Assembly: GCA_037349105.1 (NCBI GenBank)
Contig: JAYJMM010000123.1
Span: forward strand, 124,001 to 188,000
Direction: 5' to 3'
Length of the DNA stretch: 64,000 nt
Origin: Limnomonas spitsbergensis
Lineage: Eukaryota; Chlorophyta; Chlorophyceae; Chlamydomonadales
In this document: in pieces, positions 1 through 10,200 of the stretch
Position numbering within the stretch: position 1 is the first letter of the stretch
Layout: the number at the start of each line of letters is the position of its first letter
The notes under the pieces: model-generated
The model's input: the letters and a program-made list of their open reading frames with translations, nothing else
Database searches by the model: none
What the model was told of the DNA's origin: nothing
Program-made: the position numbers and the translations under genes

Positions 1-3000
1 CCAGGTGACCGCTCCCGCCACTGCCCTCGCCAGCAGTCCCGTTCTTGCTCTCGCTTAGCCCCCTCCTGTTGCCGCTCCGGCCGCCCGTCTCTGACCATGC
101 GGCAGCACGACGTGGTTGCTCCCCGGCCGGCACTGCTGCATCCAGCATGAGCTGTCCCGGGAAGGGCCTGCCCCTGACGTGACAGCTGAGCAACCACAGC
201 AGACCCGCAACAATGTCGTTTTTCTTCAACGTGGTGGAACTTCCCCCTGTAACAGATCCATCCTGCTGCTGTTGCAGCTTGCAAAGTTCCGCACTGCACG
301 CCGCCTTCAACCTGCAGTGGCAATTTCCCAGATTATCAGTTTCTTTACTTTTAAAATTTCCCAAGTCGGAGCAGATTTCTTATCCAGGCGTCCCAAAAGC
401 TCTCGCATGTTCAAAATGTGCCAAACTATATCGTTGTACAGGTATTCCAAATGTTATAATTCCTGATGTCTCTCACAGACCCGCCTGGTGCACCAGTACG
501 GGGCCACAGGAGAGTAAACTAGGCAAGACACAATCAAGCATACTGTCTTCCATTTTCTATTTCTTTCCCTTGTTGTATACCTAAGGCCCTATCCCAGAGC
601 CCACTTAAGGGCCTTCTGTGGGAAGTCACGACGTTTTCAGATAACAGTTTTTGAAAATCCAGGTAACAGATGTTTATGGTGGCATCCGTTACGCTAACAC
701 TAGCCGTTTAGGGTGATTGATAGTAATACCTTCACACTTCAAAAGTGTGACATAGTCACCTCCCAACTCATGCCATGTTCATACCTGCGCAGATCCTGCC
801 CCGGCAGCAGAAGCAAGATTGACGAGTCGCCTCTGGTCATGACGTCCCATCCTAGCCTTCGCACGCCCACCATCAGGGTGCGGCCAGCACTGAGATATGC
901 GCGAACCGCCCCACCCACAGAACCGCTGTACGGCTGTACGGCAGCTGCGATCGAGGCGCCAGTCCGGCTAGAGCCGCAGTATATCTGAGATGGCGACTGA
1001 GTCGTTGAGGGAGGATGCTGCAATAGCTGATGCTGTTGTTGCTGCTGCTGCTGCTGCCTGCGGCCGGGCATGTTGATCGAAATTGATTTAAACAGCCTCT
1101 ACTGATGCAGCAGGTTGCATGCCTCTGCTGCCGCTGCCTCATTCAGAAGTCGGCGGTCAAACTGCCATCCGGTGCTGTTACTGCTTCTTGCACCATTGAC
1201 GGTTTGGCTGGCGGTGCCGCTGGTACTTCAGCCGTCACAGCCTCGGAGTAGTAGGTGGAGAGCCGGCTCAACAGGGAGGCAGCGGTGTAGCCATCTGCAT
1301 CAGGCACGGGATTTGTTGGTAAGGGGGGAGTCAATCAATATAATGGATGTGGGAAATAGTGATGCTGTCCCAGCTGCAATGGTGTGGGCAACAATGATTC
1401 ACACCCAACTGTAATGACGTGGGGAAGAGTGATTTCCACCCAGCTGCAATGACATGGGAAAGAGATATCCCCACCAACTGTAATTAAGTAGGGAATCGTG
1501 ATTCCCACCCAGCTGCAGTGGTGTGAGAAGGAGTGATTCCCACCCAACCGCAATGGCGTGAGACCAAGTGATTCCCACCCAACCGCAATGGTGTGGGAAA
1601 GCATCGTTCACACCCGGCTACAATGCCGTTGGGAAGAGTGATTTTCACTCACCTGCAATAAGATTGGAAAATTGAGGTCACTCACTTGTAATGACGTGGG
1701 AAAGAGTGAGGCCCACTCACTTGTAATGACGTGGGAAAGAGTGTGGCCCACTCACGAGTAATGACGTGGGAAAGAGTGAGGCCCAATCACTTGTAATGCC
1801 GTGGGAAAGAGTGAGGCCCACTCAACTGCAATGACGTGGGAAAGAGTGAGGCCTGCACCACGCTGCCCCCGCCCCTTAGTCGACTCAGTTGCAGGCGCGC
1901 CACAGGCTCATCTCCGAGACCAGCTTTCAGAGCAGTGAAATCGACAGCCTGCGGCGTTTGATCATTTGTAAATTTCAACAATTTTCGATTCATTTGGGGG
2001 TCACGTTGCTGCCCCAGTCAACTTAAAAAAACATTTCATGCAGCTCATATGTTAAGTACAAATACCAGGTTGAAGAGCATGCAAGTCGATGGATGGCATG
2101 CACCGTTGTTTGCCTTACTTCAGCTGTTCTTTGTGTGTGTGGTTCTAGTGCCAATCTTGGGCCCACCCTGCCAAAAGAAGGGGGCACCCCAAGCACCCCA
2201 AGAACAGGAGGGCCTGCATGGTCGGTCCCTACCATGCAGGGGCAAGGGGATGGCAGCGAATCCAGCCAAAACAAATAAGCTGCATAAGATTCTACGCATC
2301 CATAAAAAATGCCATCAATCCAACTACAAACGTATGGTGACGAAACTTCTTTTATAGGAATTGTACAAGATTCTGCATGTTCGGTACAAAAAAAGACCAT
2401 GCAAAATTTTGTACAAGCCTGCCATGCAGGACATCTGCTAATGGGTTAGCCCCTCGGAGGAACAGAGGGCATTACACACAGAGGGGGAAATGCCATCATC
2501 AAGTACGCCCCTCAAAGCAAGAATGGAATTGTAAGATCGTCCTCAGCTGGTTCAATGGCAGCAGTCAGGGGTAGTTATATAAAAAAGGGTAGCAGTAATC
2601 TGGTATGATAGTAAGATTCAACGACAATCCATGCACATCCTTGATTGCTCGCTACGGGGGTCTGATGCAGCATTCCCTGTTGTTTGAGCCACCATACGTT
2701 GGCCAGTTAGGTTGTGGTCCCCATCATTCCAATAGTAGCTGTCCTGCAGCTCCCCAAGGGAGTGTAGTGTGACAAATGTACAGCGGTGTTAGCTCAAAAA
2801 CACAAATCCCAGAGTGTCTGAATCCCCCCGAAAACCCCAGCACTGCTCAACGTACGCAGTAGGCAGCTAGGATAGCAAGGCAGTGCCTCCATGCATGTGG
2901 AAACAATGGTGAAACCTCAATCCCTGCATCGTACACTCTCTCTTCACGCCCTTCACCTGCTGAGCCCCTCCCCACCCATCTCTTTACCCATCCGCCTACC

Positions 3001-3378
3001 TGCAAGTAGCAGGGGATTGCCTCCTGGCAGGATGACGCAATGGAGTATCCGGTGCGGCGTGCCATGAGGGCCCTGACCTCATCCAGCCCCAGGGGCAGGG
3101 CCACTTCAAACAGAGGAGCTCCATAGCCGCCACTACTCTCCCCACAGCTACTGCTCCCGCCATGCTGCCCACTCGCAGTTGCCGGCACACCGCTGCCCTG
3201 GCCAGCTCCGCGGCAATCCAGGTAGTGCTGACGCCACCAGCGCTGGCGGCCAAGAGAAGTCAGCCGGTCGCCTCCGCCACCATAGGTAGCAGACACGGCT
3301 GCAGGAGAAAAGCTGTCGACTGGCACTTTCCTTTCCTCAGCAATTTTGGCAATCTGCTGGTCGCTCAACTTGACAATC
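1..3378 (-). CDS. HXXXD (BAHD-like) acyltransferase, partial, probably broken
   Basis: Family role: BAHD enzymes transfer an acyl group from acyl-CoA to an alcohol or amine; the substrate cannot be told here. Exons on the minus strand: 3378-3000, 1948-1826, 1294-1182, 984-785 and 311-1 (runs off the window). Phases close from 1294 leftwards (lead 2, then 0, 0, 2 and 1). Seen: GYSIASSCQEAIPCYLQ joined to AVDFTALKAGLGDEP, like the BAHD strand G..I.CS..GVPF.QA..D; then LARLQLSRLRGGG-like residues; SHVIA at the end of the 1948-1826 exon; DGYTAASLLSRL at the start of the next, giving H-x-x-x-D split across an intron; later LKAACSAEL and KKNDIVAGLLWLLSCHVRGR, which match the conserved ND..A.LW region. 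The DFGWG motif would lie beyond base 1. The reading frame and donor of the HXXXD exon are damaged, so this may be a pseudogene or carry a sequence error. Confidence 0.68.
1335..1860. repeat. 35-bp minisatellite made of an exon end plus donor site
   Basis: About 15 units of 35 bp. On the gene strand a unit is roughly CTCTTTCCCACGTCATTACA followed by AGTGAGTGGGC. The right half (1680-1860) is more uniform; the left half (1335-1640) has GGTTGGGTGGGAATCAC in place of the GTGAGTGGG part. Translated units give SHAIAVG, LSHTIAVG and PHVIT, the same residues as the catalytic His exon to its right. Confidence 0.8.
1826..1948 (-). pseudogene. Active-site exon of the acyltransferase, frameshifted and with a lost donor
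   Basis: The acceptor is CGCCGCAG before base 1948 and fits phase 0 after the exon ending at 3000. The frame reads through VARLQLSRLRGGGSVVQ and then leaves the expected frame: SHVIA is read one frame over. The exon is 123 nt (3n), whereas the next exon (lead AT, completing an Asp codon) needs 3n+1. The junction is GCAG followed by TTGAGT rather than GTGAGT. Both defects could be real decay, or the frame defect could be an error in the G-run near 1869. The exon end merges directly into the 35-bp array to its left. Confidence 0.6.
1949..2999. other. Intron of the acyltransferase gene
   Basis: It lies between the acceptor before 1948 and the donor after 3000 on the minus strand. It contains short open frames in both directions but nothing with splice-consistent coding character, and a few copies of CCATGCAG-type short repeats near 2215-2435. 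I see no gene in it. Confidence 0.5.
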
Positions 3379-4009
3379 CTGACCAGGAATCAGAACAAAC
3401 AAAGGCTGATGATGTTGCACCTGACATGGTATTTCAACTGACAAGGTGCTGCAACTGAGTGGCCTTACCACTTCCTAGGTGTAAGAAGATCATGGAGGTC
3501 TGACAAACACTCAGCTGCATCGTCATAACAACCGGCATTAGGCCCTAGCCTCATGGTGTTGCAACCCCCTTGGTGTTGCAACCGACTGGATGCCCCCCCT
3601 TGATGTTGCTCCCCCACAGTGAGTAGGTGTTGCTACCAGGCGAGTGAGCAACATGAGACCAGCCGAGGGGTTTATACCTTCCAAGAGTTCACTATGATGA
3701 AGGGGCTACGAACTGCCAGGGCTTTTGTGTGGTGTGGGGTCAATACTGGCTAGGGGTGTGCGACATACCGGTCACGGGCACCACCAGAGTTTTCTACACA
3801 GGTGTGTGTGTGTGTGTGTTTTACTGAGCACTTCCCTCACCCCCGTGGACATCATGACACAATCTTGAAGGCTATTGCGGCGGCCTTAACACTGCCGGGG
3901 TTACAGCTAGCTAGGGTACAGCCCAGACTCATATTTTACTGATGCCGCCACCAGTGGTAGAAGTGGTGCGATTAGAACTGCCACATGTTGCGACTATACT
4001 AACTACCAG
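3379..4009. other. Unassigned stretch between two genes
   Basis: It lies between the minus-strand exon at 3000-3378 and the plus-strand exon at 4010. A (TG)n run sits near 3802-3818. The upstream exons of the plus-strand gene should lie here, be nested, or lie outside the window; I could not identify them. Confidence 0.4.
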
Positions 4010-4857
4010 GCTCGTCATTTGCTTTGGAGATGGCAGCGTACTCCATTGATGTTACTACATCTGTTGACTGGCTCACAGCTGGTGGGTTGGCCAATGGCGT
4101 TTTGCTAACGGGTACTGCTAATCAGAGTAGCCATCCCGACTGGTGGGACTGAACTTAGTGCAGTGTGGCCCGGCTGTTCAGAGTGAACTCCTGTGGTGGA
4201 ATCAACAACCCTGTCGTTCATCCTTGACACCCCTGCCCTTCAGCCTTGACACCCCCTCCCTTCAGCCTTGACGCCCCTGTCTTCTTGCTGTCCTTGCAGG
4301 CAAGGCGCTCGGGCTCATTTCCGGCGGCACCCAACTTCTCACCGTGACCTGCACCGGCGGCCTGTCCACCGATGTTGTGGACTACATCACACCCACCACC
4401 TTCAGCTCCTTCAAGGCCGTACGGGACTTCGAGGCAGTCACAGAGCCTGCATCTTCTAGCTCGCCCACGCCCGCGCTGAACGGCGGCGCCATCGCCGGCA
4501 TCATCATCGGCGTGGTGGCCGGTGCAATCATCCTGTCCGCCATCACTGCCTTCCTTGTGTTCCACCTGAAGCGAAAAACCTTGAGCGGAAAATACGAAAA
4601 CGATATTATGAGTGAGTGTTGCCTCTTGGTTCTTCTATCTATCTGCGATCGGTTAGCCTGCATCCAATGCTGATTCCCTGTGCCCTTGCTGCTTTCCTTC
4701 AGATGCTGCTGCTGGTGCATTGTTTCATTTCATGCTATTGCTGCCCTCAAACAACATTCGCTGACCGCATTCATTATTACATTTTGCAGGTGAGAAGATG
4801 AACCAGAAGGCACAGTCCCAGAGTTCGACCTTGGCGACAAGCCAAAGTAATGTTTGA
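4010..4857 (+). CDS. C-terminal exons of a single-pass membrane protein
   Basis: Exons 4010-4126, 4300-4611 and 4790-4857; stop TGA at 4855-4857. All phases close (lead 2 and exit 1 at each junction): ...AATCAG A|GTAGCC, then cag|GC AAG GCG; ATG A|GTGAGT, then cag|GT GAG AAG. The ectodomain reads VDWLTAGGLANGVLLTGT, then ALGLISGGTQLLTVTCTGG, with a beta-rich look and a Ser/Pro linker (ASSSSPTPALNGG). One clear membrane helix follows, GIIIGVVAGAIILSAITAF, with HLKRK as the stop-transfer charge, and then a cytoplasmic tail of about 35 residues ending in SQSNV. I do not recognise the domain. The 5' part is missing. It ends tail-to-tail with the large minus-strand gene. Confidence 0.72.
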
Positions 4858-5320
4858 GGGGAAAAGGCTGATCAAATGGAATAATGTATGGAGTGGAGCT
4901 AGAATAACAACGATGCAAATAAATCAGGGCCTCGTGATATGGAGTTTTGACCTGGGCCAGCTGAGATGAGTAATAAGTGTATGGCAGTACACGAAGAAGT
5001 ACATCGTCAGATTTGCCCTCACGTGACCTTCATTGACAGAGTGGGTTTTGTTAAATTTAAATAATGCAATTGTTTGTTATGCCTGGTTCTCGATATCCTT
5101 AGACTTAAGAAGAGTGAGGGAGCCTGTCTACCGTCAGGAACTGGTTGGGATGTGTTTGGGTTTGGGTTCGAGTCATGGTTAGGTGAGGAAAGATTGAACA
5201 TTTGAACAGCATTTTGTAATTGCTTGCACCTACTTCACGGTCGGTATGCATGCATGGTGGACATTAGAACGGTGGCTATGTTTCCCCCTGAAATATAAGA
5301 ATCAGTCGCAAGTATGGGCT

Positions 5321-6068
5321 ACATCATGGTCCGTTGGCCACCCATGCTCAGCAGCACATCAGCCTGTGCAACATCCGGCCAACAACATCTACGGTTCAGA
5401 CATGCACATGACCAGCAAGAGCCAGTGCATGCCCTTTTCGAAATACAGCCTTATATTTGGCATTTTGGGAGCGACCTGCCTCTTTGGTGGCTTTCAACTC
5501 TCATCAGCGTGTGGGTAGAAGGGGACCATGCCTTCTTTGCTGTATGCTCATGTCAGGGGCATCAGTCCGCCTTCGAAGAAACGCTACCGCTCGAGTCATG
5601 TTGGGATCTTACTAGAATTGCGATCGTGGCCCATTTACTCTAGGACTCTCGAGACAAGTCCTTCTGGCCATTTCCTGATCCCCTGATGTTATGCACATCA
5701 TGGTCCGTTGGCCACCCATGCTCAGCAGCACATCAGCATGTGCAACATCCGGCCAACAACATCTACGGTTCAGACATGCACATGACCAGCAAGAGCCAGT
5801 GCATGCCCTTTTCGAAATACAGCCTTATATTTGGCATTTTGGGAGCGTCCTGCCTCTTTGGTGGCTTTCAACTCTCATCAGCGTGTGGGTAGAAGGGGAC
5901 CATGCCTTCTTTGCTGTATGCTCATGTCAGGGGCATCAGTCCGCCTTCGAAGAAACGCTGCTGCTCGAGTCATGCTGGGATCTTACTAGAATTGCGATCG
6001 TGGCCCATTTGCTCTAGGACTCTCGAGACAAGTCCTTCTGGCCATTTCCTGATCCCCTGATGTTATGC
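5321..6068. repeat. 374-bp direct tandem duplication
   Basis: Copy 1 is 5321-5694 and copy 2 is 5695-6068, with an exact offset of 374 bases and only a handful of differences (for example cagcctgtg versus cagcatgtg). It lies in the gap between the convergent genes ending at 4857 and 7256. Open frames of about 105 residues run through each copy but end alike; I see no codon or splice evidence that they are genes. Confidence 0.9.
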
Positions 6069-6234
6069 ACACTGCATCTCTGACTTGGTACACACCTTGC
6101 TCAACTATCTGCCCAGCAGCAGGGGTCTTCATTCAATCCGACTCAATCTCACGACCTATACTCAATCTCTGACAAGTGTTACCCATGAGCGTTATGAGAG
6201 GTTGACAATGAGGGTGCTAACTGAGATTACTGCA

Positions 6235-6430
6235 CTGGCTGAAAGTGCTGCGCGCTAAATACAATTATTTTCATCGATGCGCGGTGTGAAATTAGAGGAA
6301 CTGCTGTGCAACCTTAAATTTATTTAAAAAAATTCGCCGCTGCACGGCCTTCGTTAAATTATATTTGGCTGGGGGATCGAGGGGGGACGGGAAAAAAACT
6401 TCTGGGGGTGGTGTGCGCGGACTCTAAGCT
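6235..6430. repeat. Dispersed AT-rich repeat with GTGCGCGGAC cores
   Basis: It starts GGCTGAAAGTGCTGCGCG and continues with Lys/Ile-like AT stretches separated by TGCGCGGTG, GCCGCTGCACGG and TGTGCGCGGACTCTAAG. A longer relative is at 34785-35500, beginning with the same GGCTGAAAGTGCTGCGCGG near 35310. It is probably a non-autonomous mobile repeat. No terminal repeat or target duplication was identified. Confidence 0.55.
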
Positions 6431-7255
6431 AAGTTCTACCGCAAGAAGGGAAATACGTCAAGAGTCATGATGTCCCACCTCTGGGACCTGCTGGAAAAGC
6501 TTTGCCGCTTAGGCGTCCGACTGTCTGGTTAGTAACTAAAGATGAGAGAGAAAGTGAGGGTGCAGACTGCAATGAAAATACATCTGATAGGGAGAGGGAG
6601 TTCAATGCACCTATCATGAATTATGTGGCCATTCAGTTAACTAAAAGATTGGCTGCGACAATCAATGAAACCTGCTGCAATGGAGGTACATCTCGGTCTT
6701 GAAGTTTTAGTTACTGGTGACAAGTCGTACCAGTAAATACCGTAAACATTAATTCGGCAAAGGCAAGGCTAAGTCGTGCAGTGTCAAAAATGTCGGAACG
6801 ACATGAATTGAGACTAGAGAAATTCCGAACTCTCCACAGTTGGAGAATGAATAGTTATGGTAACTAACAGCTCATTCAAAATGTTACTTAACAAATCCCT
6901 GATCAGGGCTTCCGGCCTAGAAGGCCCCACAAGCCAGCGGCCATAGGTCAGAATGGGGGCCCATTTGGCCTGACCACCTGTCTGGCTGCCCCCTTCAGGT
7001 GGTCAGGTGCACACTGACATAAAGACTGATGCTTGAAAACATCCCGCGACAGTGTGCATTGATGATTCAGCGTCAGTGCTTAGGTCAGATAAAACAACCT
7101 TCTGGGCCGTTGAAGGCCCGATAGGGGCCTTGACCGCCTTGAAGGCAAGGCCAAACAGCATGTCTGACCATGCAAAGGATCTCCGGCCAGCAGTCGTGAG
7201 GTAGGTAGCTGACATACAGCTGAAATGGTGCCCAGCAAAGAATGATCAGTACTCA
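6431..7255. other. Intergenic stretch, no gene seen
   Basis: Convergent intergenic space downstream of the stop codon at 7256-7258. It contains short palindromic GGCCTTxAAGGCC-like runs around 6905-6950 and 7105-7150. No splice-consistent coding sequence was seen. Confidence 0.4.
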
Positions 7256-10200
7256 TTAGCGCCCCAGAGACGAGCCCCGTCCTGGATTTAAACCCGCTTC
7301 ATACTTTGGCAATGCAGCCTCCATGGCCTCGACGCACTCCTTGTTGCCTGCGCCTCCCCACACAGCCCGCATCCGGTACAAAACGAAATCCATCAGCGAG
7401 GCAAATGTAACATGCAGCTGTGGCTGCATCGGCGGTTGTGATGGCTCCAGAGCCCCGTTACGACCGCATCCACGGAAGGAGCGGCGACGGCCGCCGTTGC
7501 CGCCGAAAACACCCCCATATTGTTCAACAGGCGCTGCCTGAAGAACTCCTCCAGCGGGTGTGATGCAGCCGTGGCCCCCGGCAGCGTGGCACCCGCGGCT
7601 GTGGTTGCGGTTGCGGCCATCCATTCTGAAGCCCCTTCCGCGTCCACACCCCGCTGCTGTAGCTCCTCCGGGTACGCACCGGCACGCCCTCGTGGCGACG
7701 GTCCCACCCTTGCCTCAGTCAGTTCATGCTTGTTGCTAGAGACAGACACACTGGTTGTTATGGCTCGCACCAGGGGCACAGAGAGCGGCATGCCCGGAAC
7801 AGCCAATGGAGGAGTAGGCGGCTTCACCAGGTCTGCCACGCGTGCAAGGGCCTCAATGAACTCGAATTGAGTCAGGCCGGCCGCCTTCTTGCGCTGCTTG
7901 TCCTCGTTCGCAACCAGCATCTTGCTCCGCATGAAGATCAGGCGAGCATCCGGCCGCAAAATTAGTAGGCCTCTGTCGCTGATGCCGCTGCTGTGACTTC
8001 CCCCCATGTCCATTAGGAAGTCCTCCCAGCTCTCGATCGGGAAGAAGGCAGCTGACGTGGAACTGCATTGTCGGGCCTGCGATGGATTCACAAGGAACGT
8101 TTTTCTTGTTACCGGGAAGAGGGGAAAGGAGAGGGTGAGTCGTCCCAGCTATCGATCGGGAAGAAAGCTGTTGACGTGGAAGTGCAATGGTTGCCGGGCC
8201 AGCCATTGGGGGCACATTCAGTGGTTTTGTTTATGTTTCGCAGGGGAGGGGACACGAGGGGGGGAGGGAACAAAGGGGCAAGAGGGCCCATGATGTGGAA
8301 GTAATGCATTATTGGTCCTACAAGAGGCGATATTTTGTTAAGGGGGTGAAGGAAGAGGAGGTGCGGGAGAAGTAGGAAAAAAACAAAGTATTGCGTTCCT
8401 GACCACGGCCTTTGAATGGTCAGCGTGCGGCCATTGCTGGTCCCATGGGGACCAAATCTTGCCCGGCGTACCGCTAGTGGCCTAAGTGGCCCAGGGCTTG
8501 CTGCACCAGGTTTCCAGGGCCTTAGACAGGTGTGTGTCTGAATTGTAGCTGAAACATCCTGCTTAAACCGTGTTGTGCACGTGGCACCTTATGACCAAGG
8601 CCTTTACCGTGCAGCGACTCACACCGCTAAATTGCCCCTACCGTGCGTCATCTACCATTTAGCTACCCTTCGTCTACCATTCAGGTACCCTTCATCTACC
8701 ATTTAGCTACATCACAACCTACAGCCAGGATGACCTCAAGTGCAATGCTGGCTGCTTGTGCCACTTGATGAAGGCTGGCGACGATTTTGTCCGTATAGGC
8801 CATTATGTGGCCGTCCACCTATCAAAATGGGCCCATACGTGGCCGCCCACCCGTCCAAATGGCTGTATTGGTGACATGCTGCCCACGCAATCAGACACAC
8901 CTTGTAGACGCGGAAGGCTGCCTTCAGCAGCGCCTCGTATTGCAGCACCACCACCTCCATCTAGGGCAGCAGTAAGAAGTAACAAGGCAAGAACTGCGTG
9001 TGATTCCAATCCTTTGTGATGTTTAACAGATCCCTAGGTATGGGCAAGTAGACCTGCGCGGAAGGGATACAGGGATACACACATTCTTCCCTGAGTCATT
9101 GCAATTGTGGGTCAATCACTGGATGGTACCCCAGTAATGGCATACGTACATAGGGTGGTTGTGTCAATTATGTCCCAAGGTAAGAGAGGTAGGTAGCTAG
9201 GGCAACAGGGCCTCCAATTGCAACACGACTGCCTCCACGCACCCTCCGACCAGTGCTCTTTGTAGAGCACATCTGCTACAATTCAGCTATATTACAGCCT
9301 AAGGCCGAGGAAATATGTTGTTGCAAGCCCGCTGCTTGGAACATCACTGTCGGCCGGCCAAGGTTTGGTCCTGATCAGCCTTGCGGTGCCTTCCCGGCAC
9401 CCACAGAGTTTTCTAGTACTTTAGTAATATAACATCCACACCATCGGATGCTTTTTTTATGCTGATCCTTTGAAAACGCATGCCTTTGGCTGATGGTTTC
9501 GGGGTAGGGTTCATGGTGATGGATCGAGGATTGAAGCTTTCTTGGGGCTCTTTGTTGCTGAGGAACACATCAAGAGAGGGCTGATGACAAGAGCAGGGAG
9601 CCTATCATGCTCTGGGGAGATTCCCACAGCCACCATGGCAGAGGGAAGAAGATGGTTCAAAATATGCACATGCACACTCCAATCCTCAGCAACCAACAAT
9701 ATAAGCATAGGCATGCCCAGTCCCCTAGAAGCAACACCGCATAAGGCACACACAAAATACCCGCACACACACACACACAACACCTGTGTTACCTGGGGGG
9801 ACGCCACGGGGTCTGGATCAAGGGTTAATTTCAGGGTTCAAGATGTGAATGACAACACTTTTAAACCAAGCCTCCCAGATTGACAGATCTGACCCGCCCC
9901 CTTGGTGTTACAAACATGTTTTGTTTCAAACCTTTATGTTACAATAATGGTGGGTGTCAAATTCTGATGTTACAAACATGTTTTGGAGATGGGCGGGTCC
10001 GACCCCCGAGTGGCAGGCTCCCCCCCCCCCCCAGTTTTATAAACATAATTTGTGTCAAGCCCCAAGCGTTTTCTGCACTCAAGGATGCTGGGCTAGGCAG
10101 CTTAAACAGCAGCGCCACCTGTAAAGGCCTACCGACCCTTGGTGGCTGTTTGGTGTAAAACCTGAAGCGCAAGGAATGCCGGGCAAGGCAGCATTGGCAG

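Noticed and set aside
116..584. Plus-strand open frames at the left edge
   Set aside because: They are antisense to the acyltransferase exon at 1-311, which has a CAG acceptor, matching phase and family motifs.
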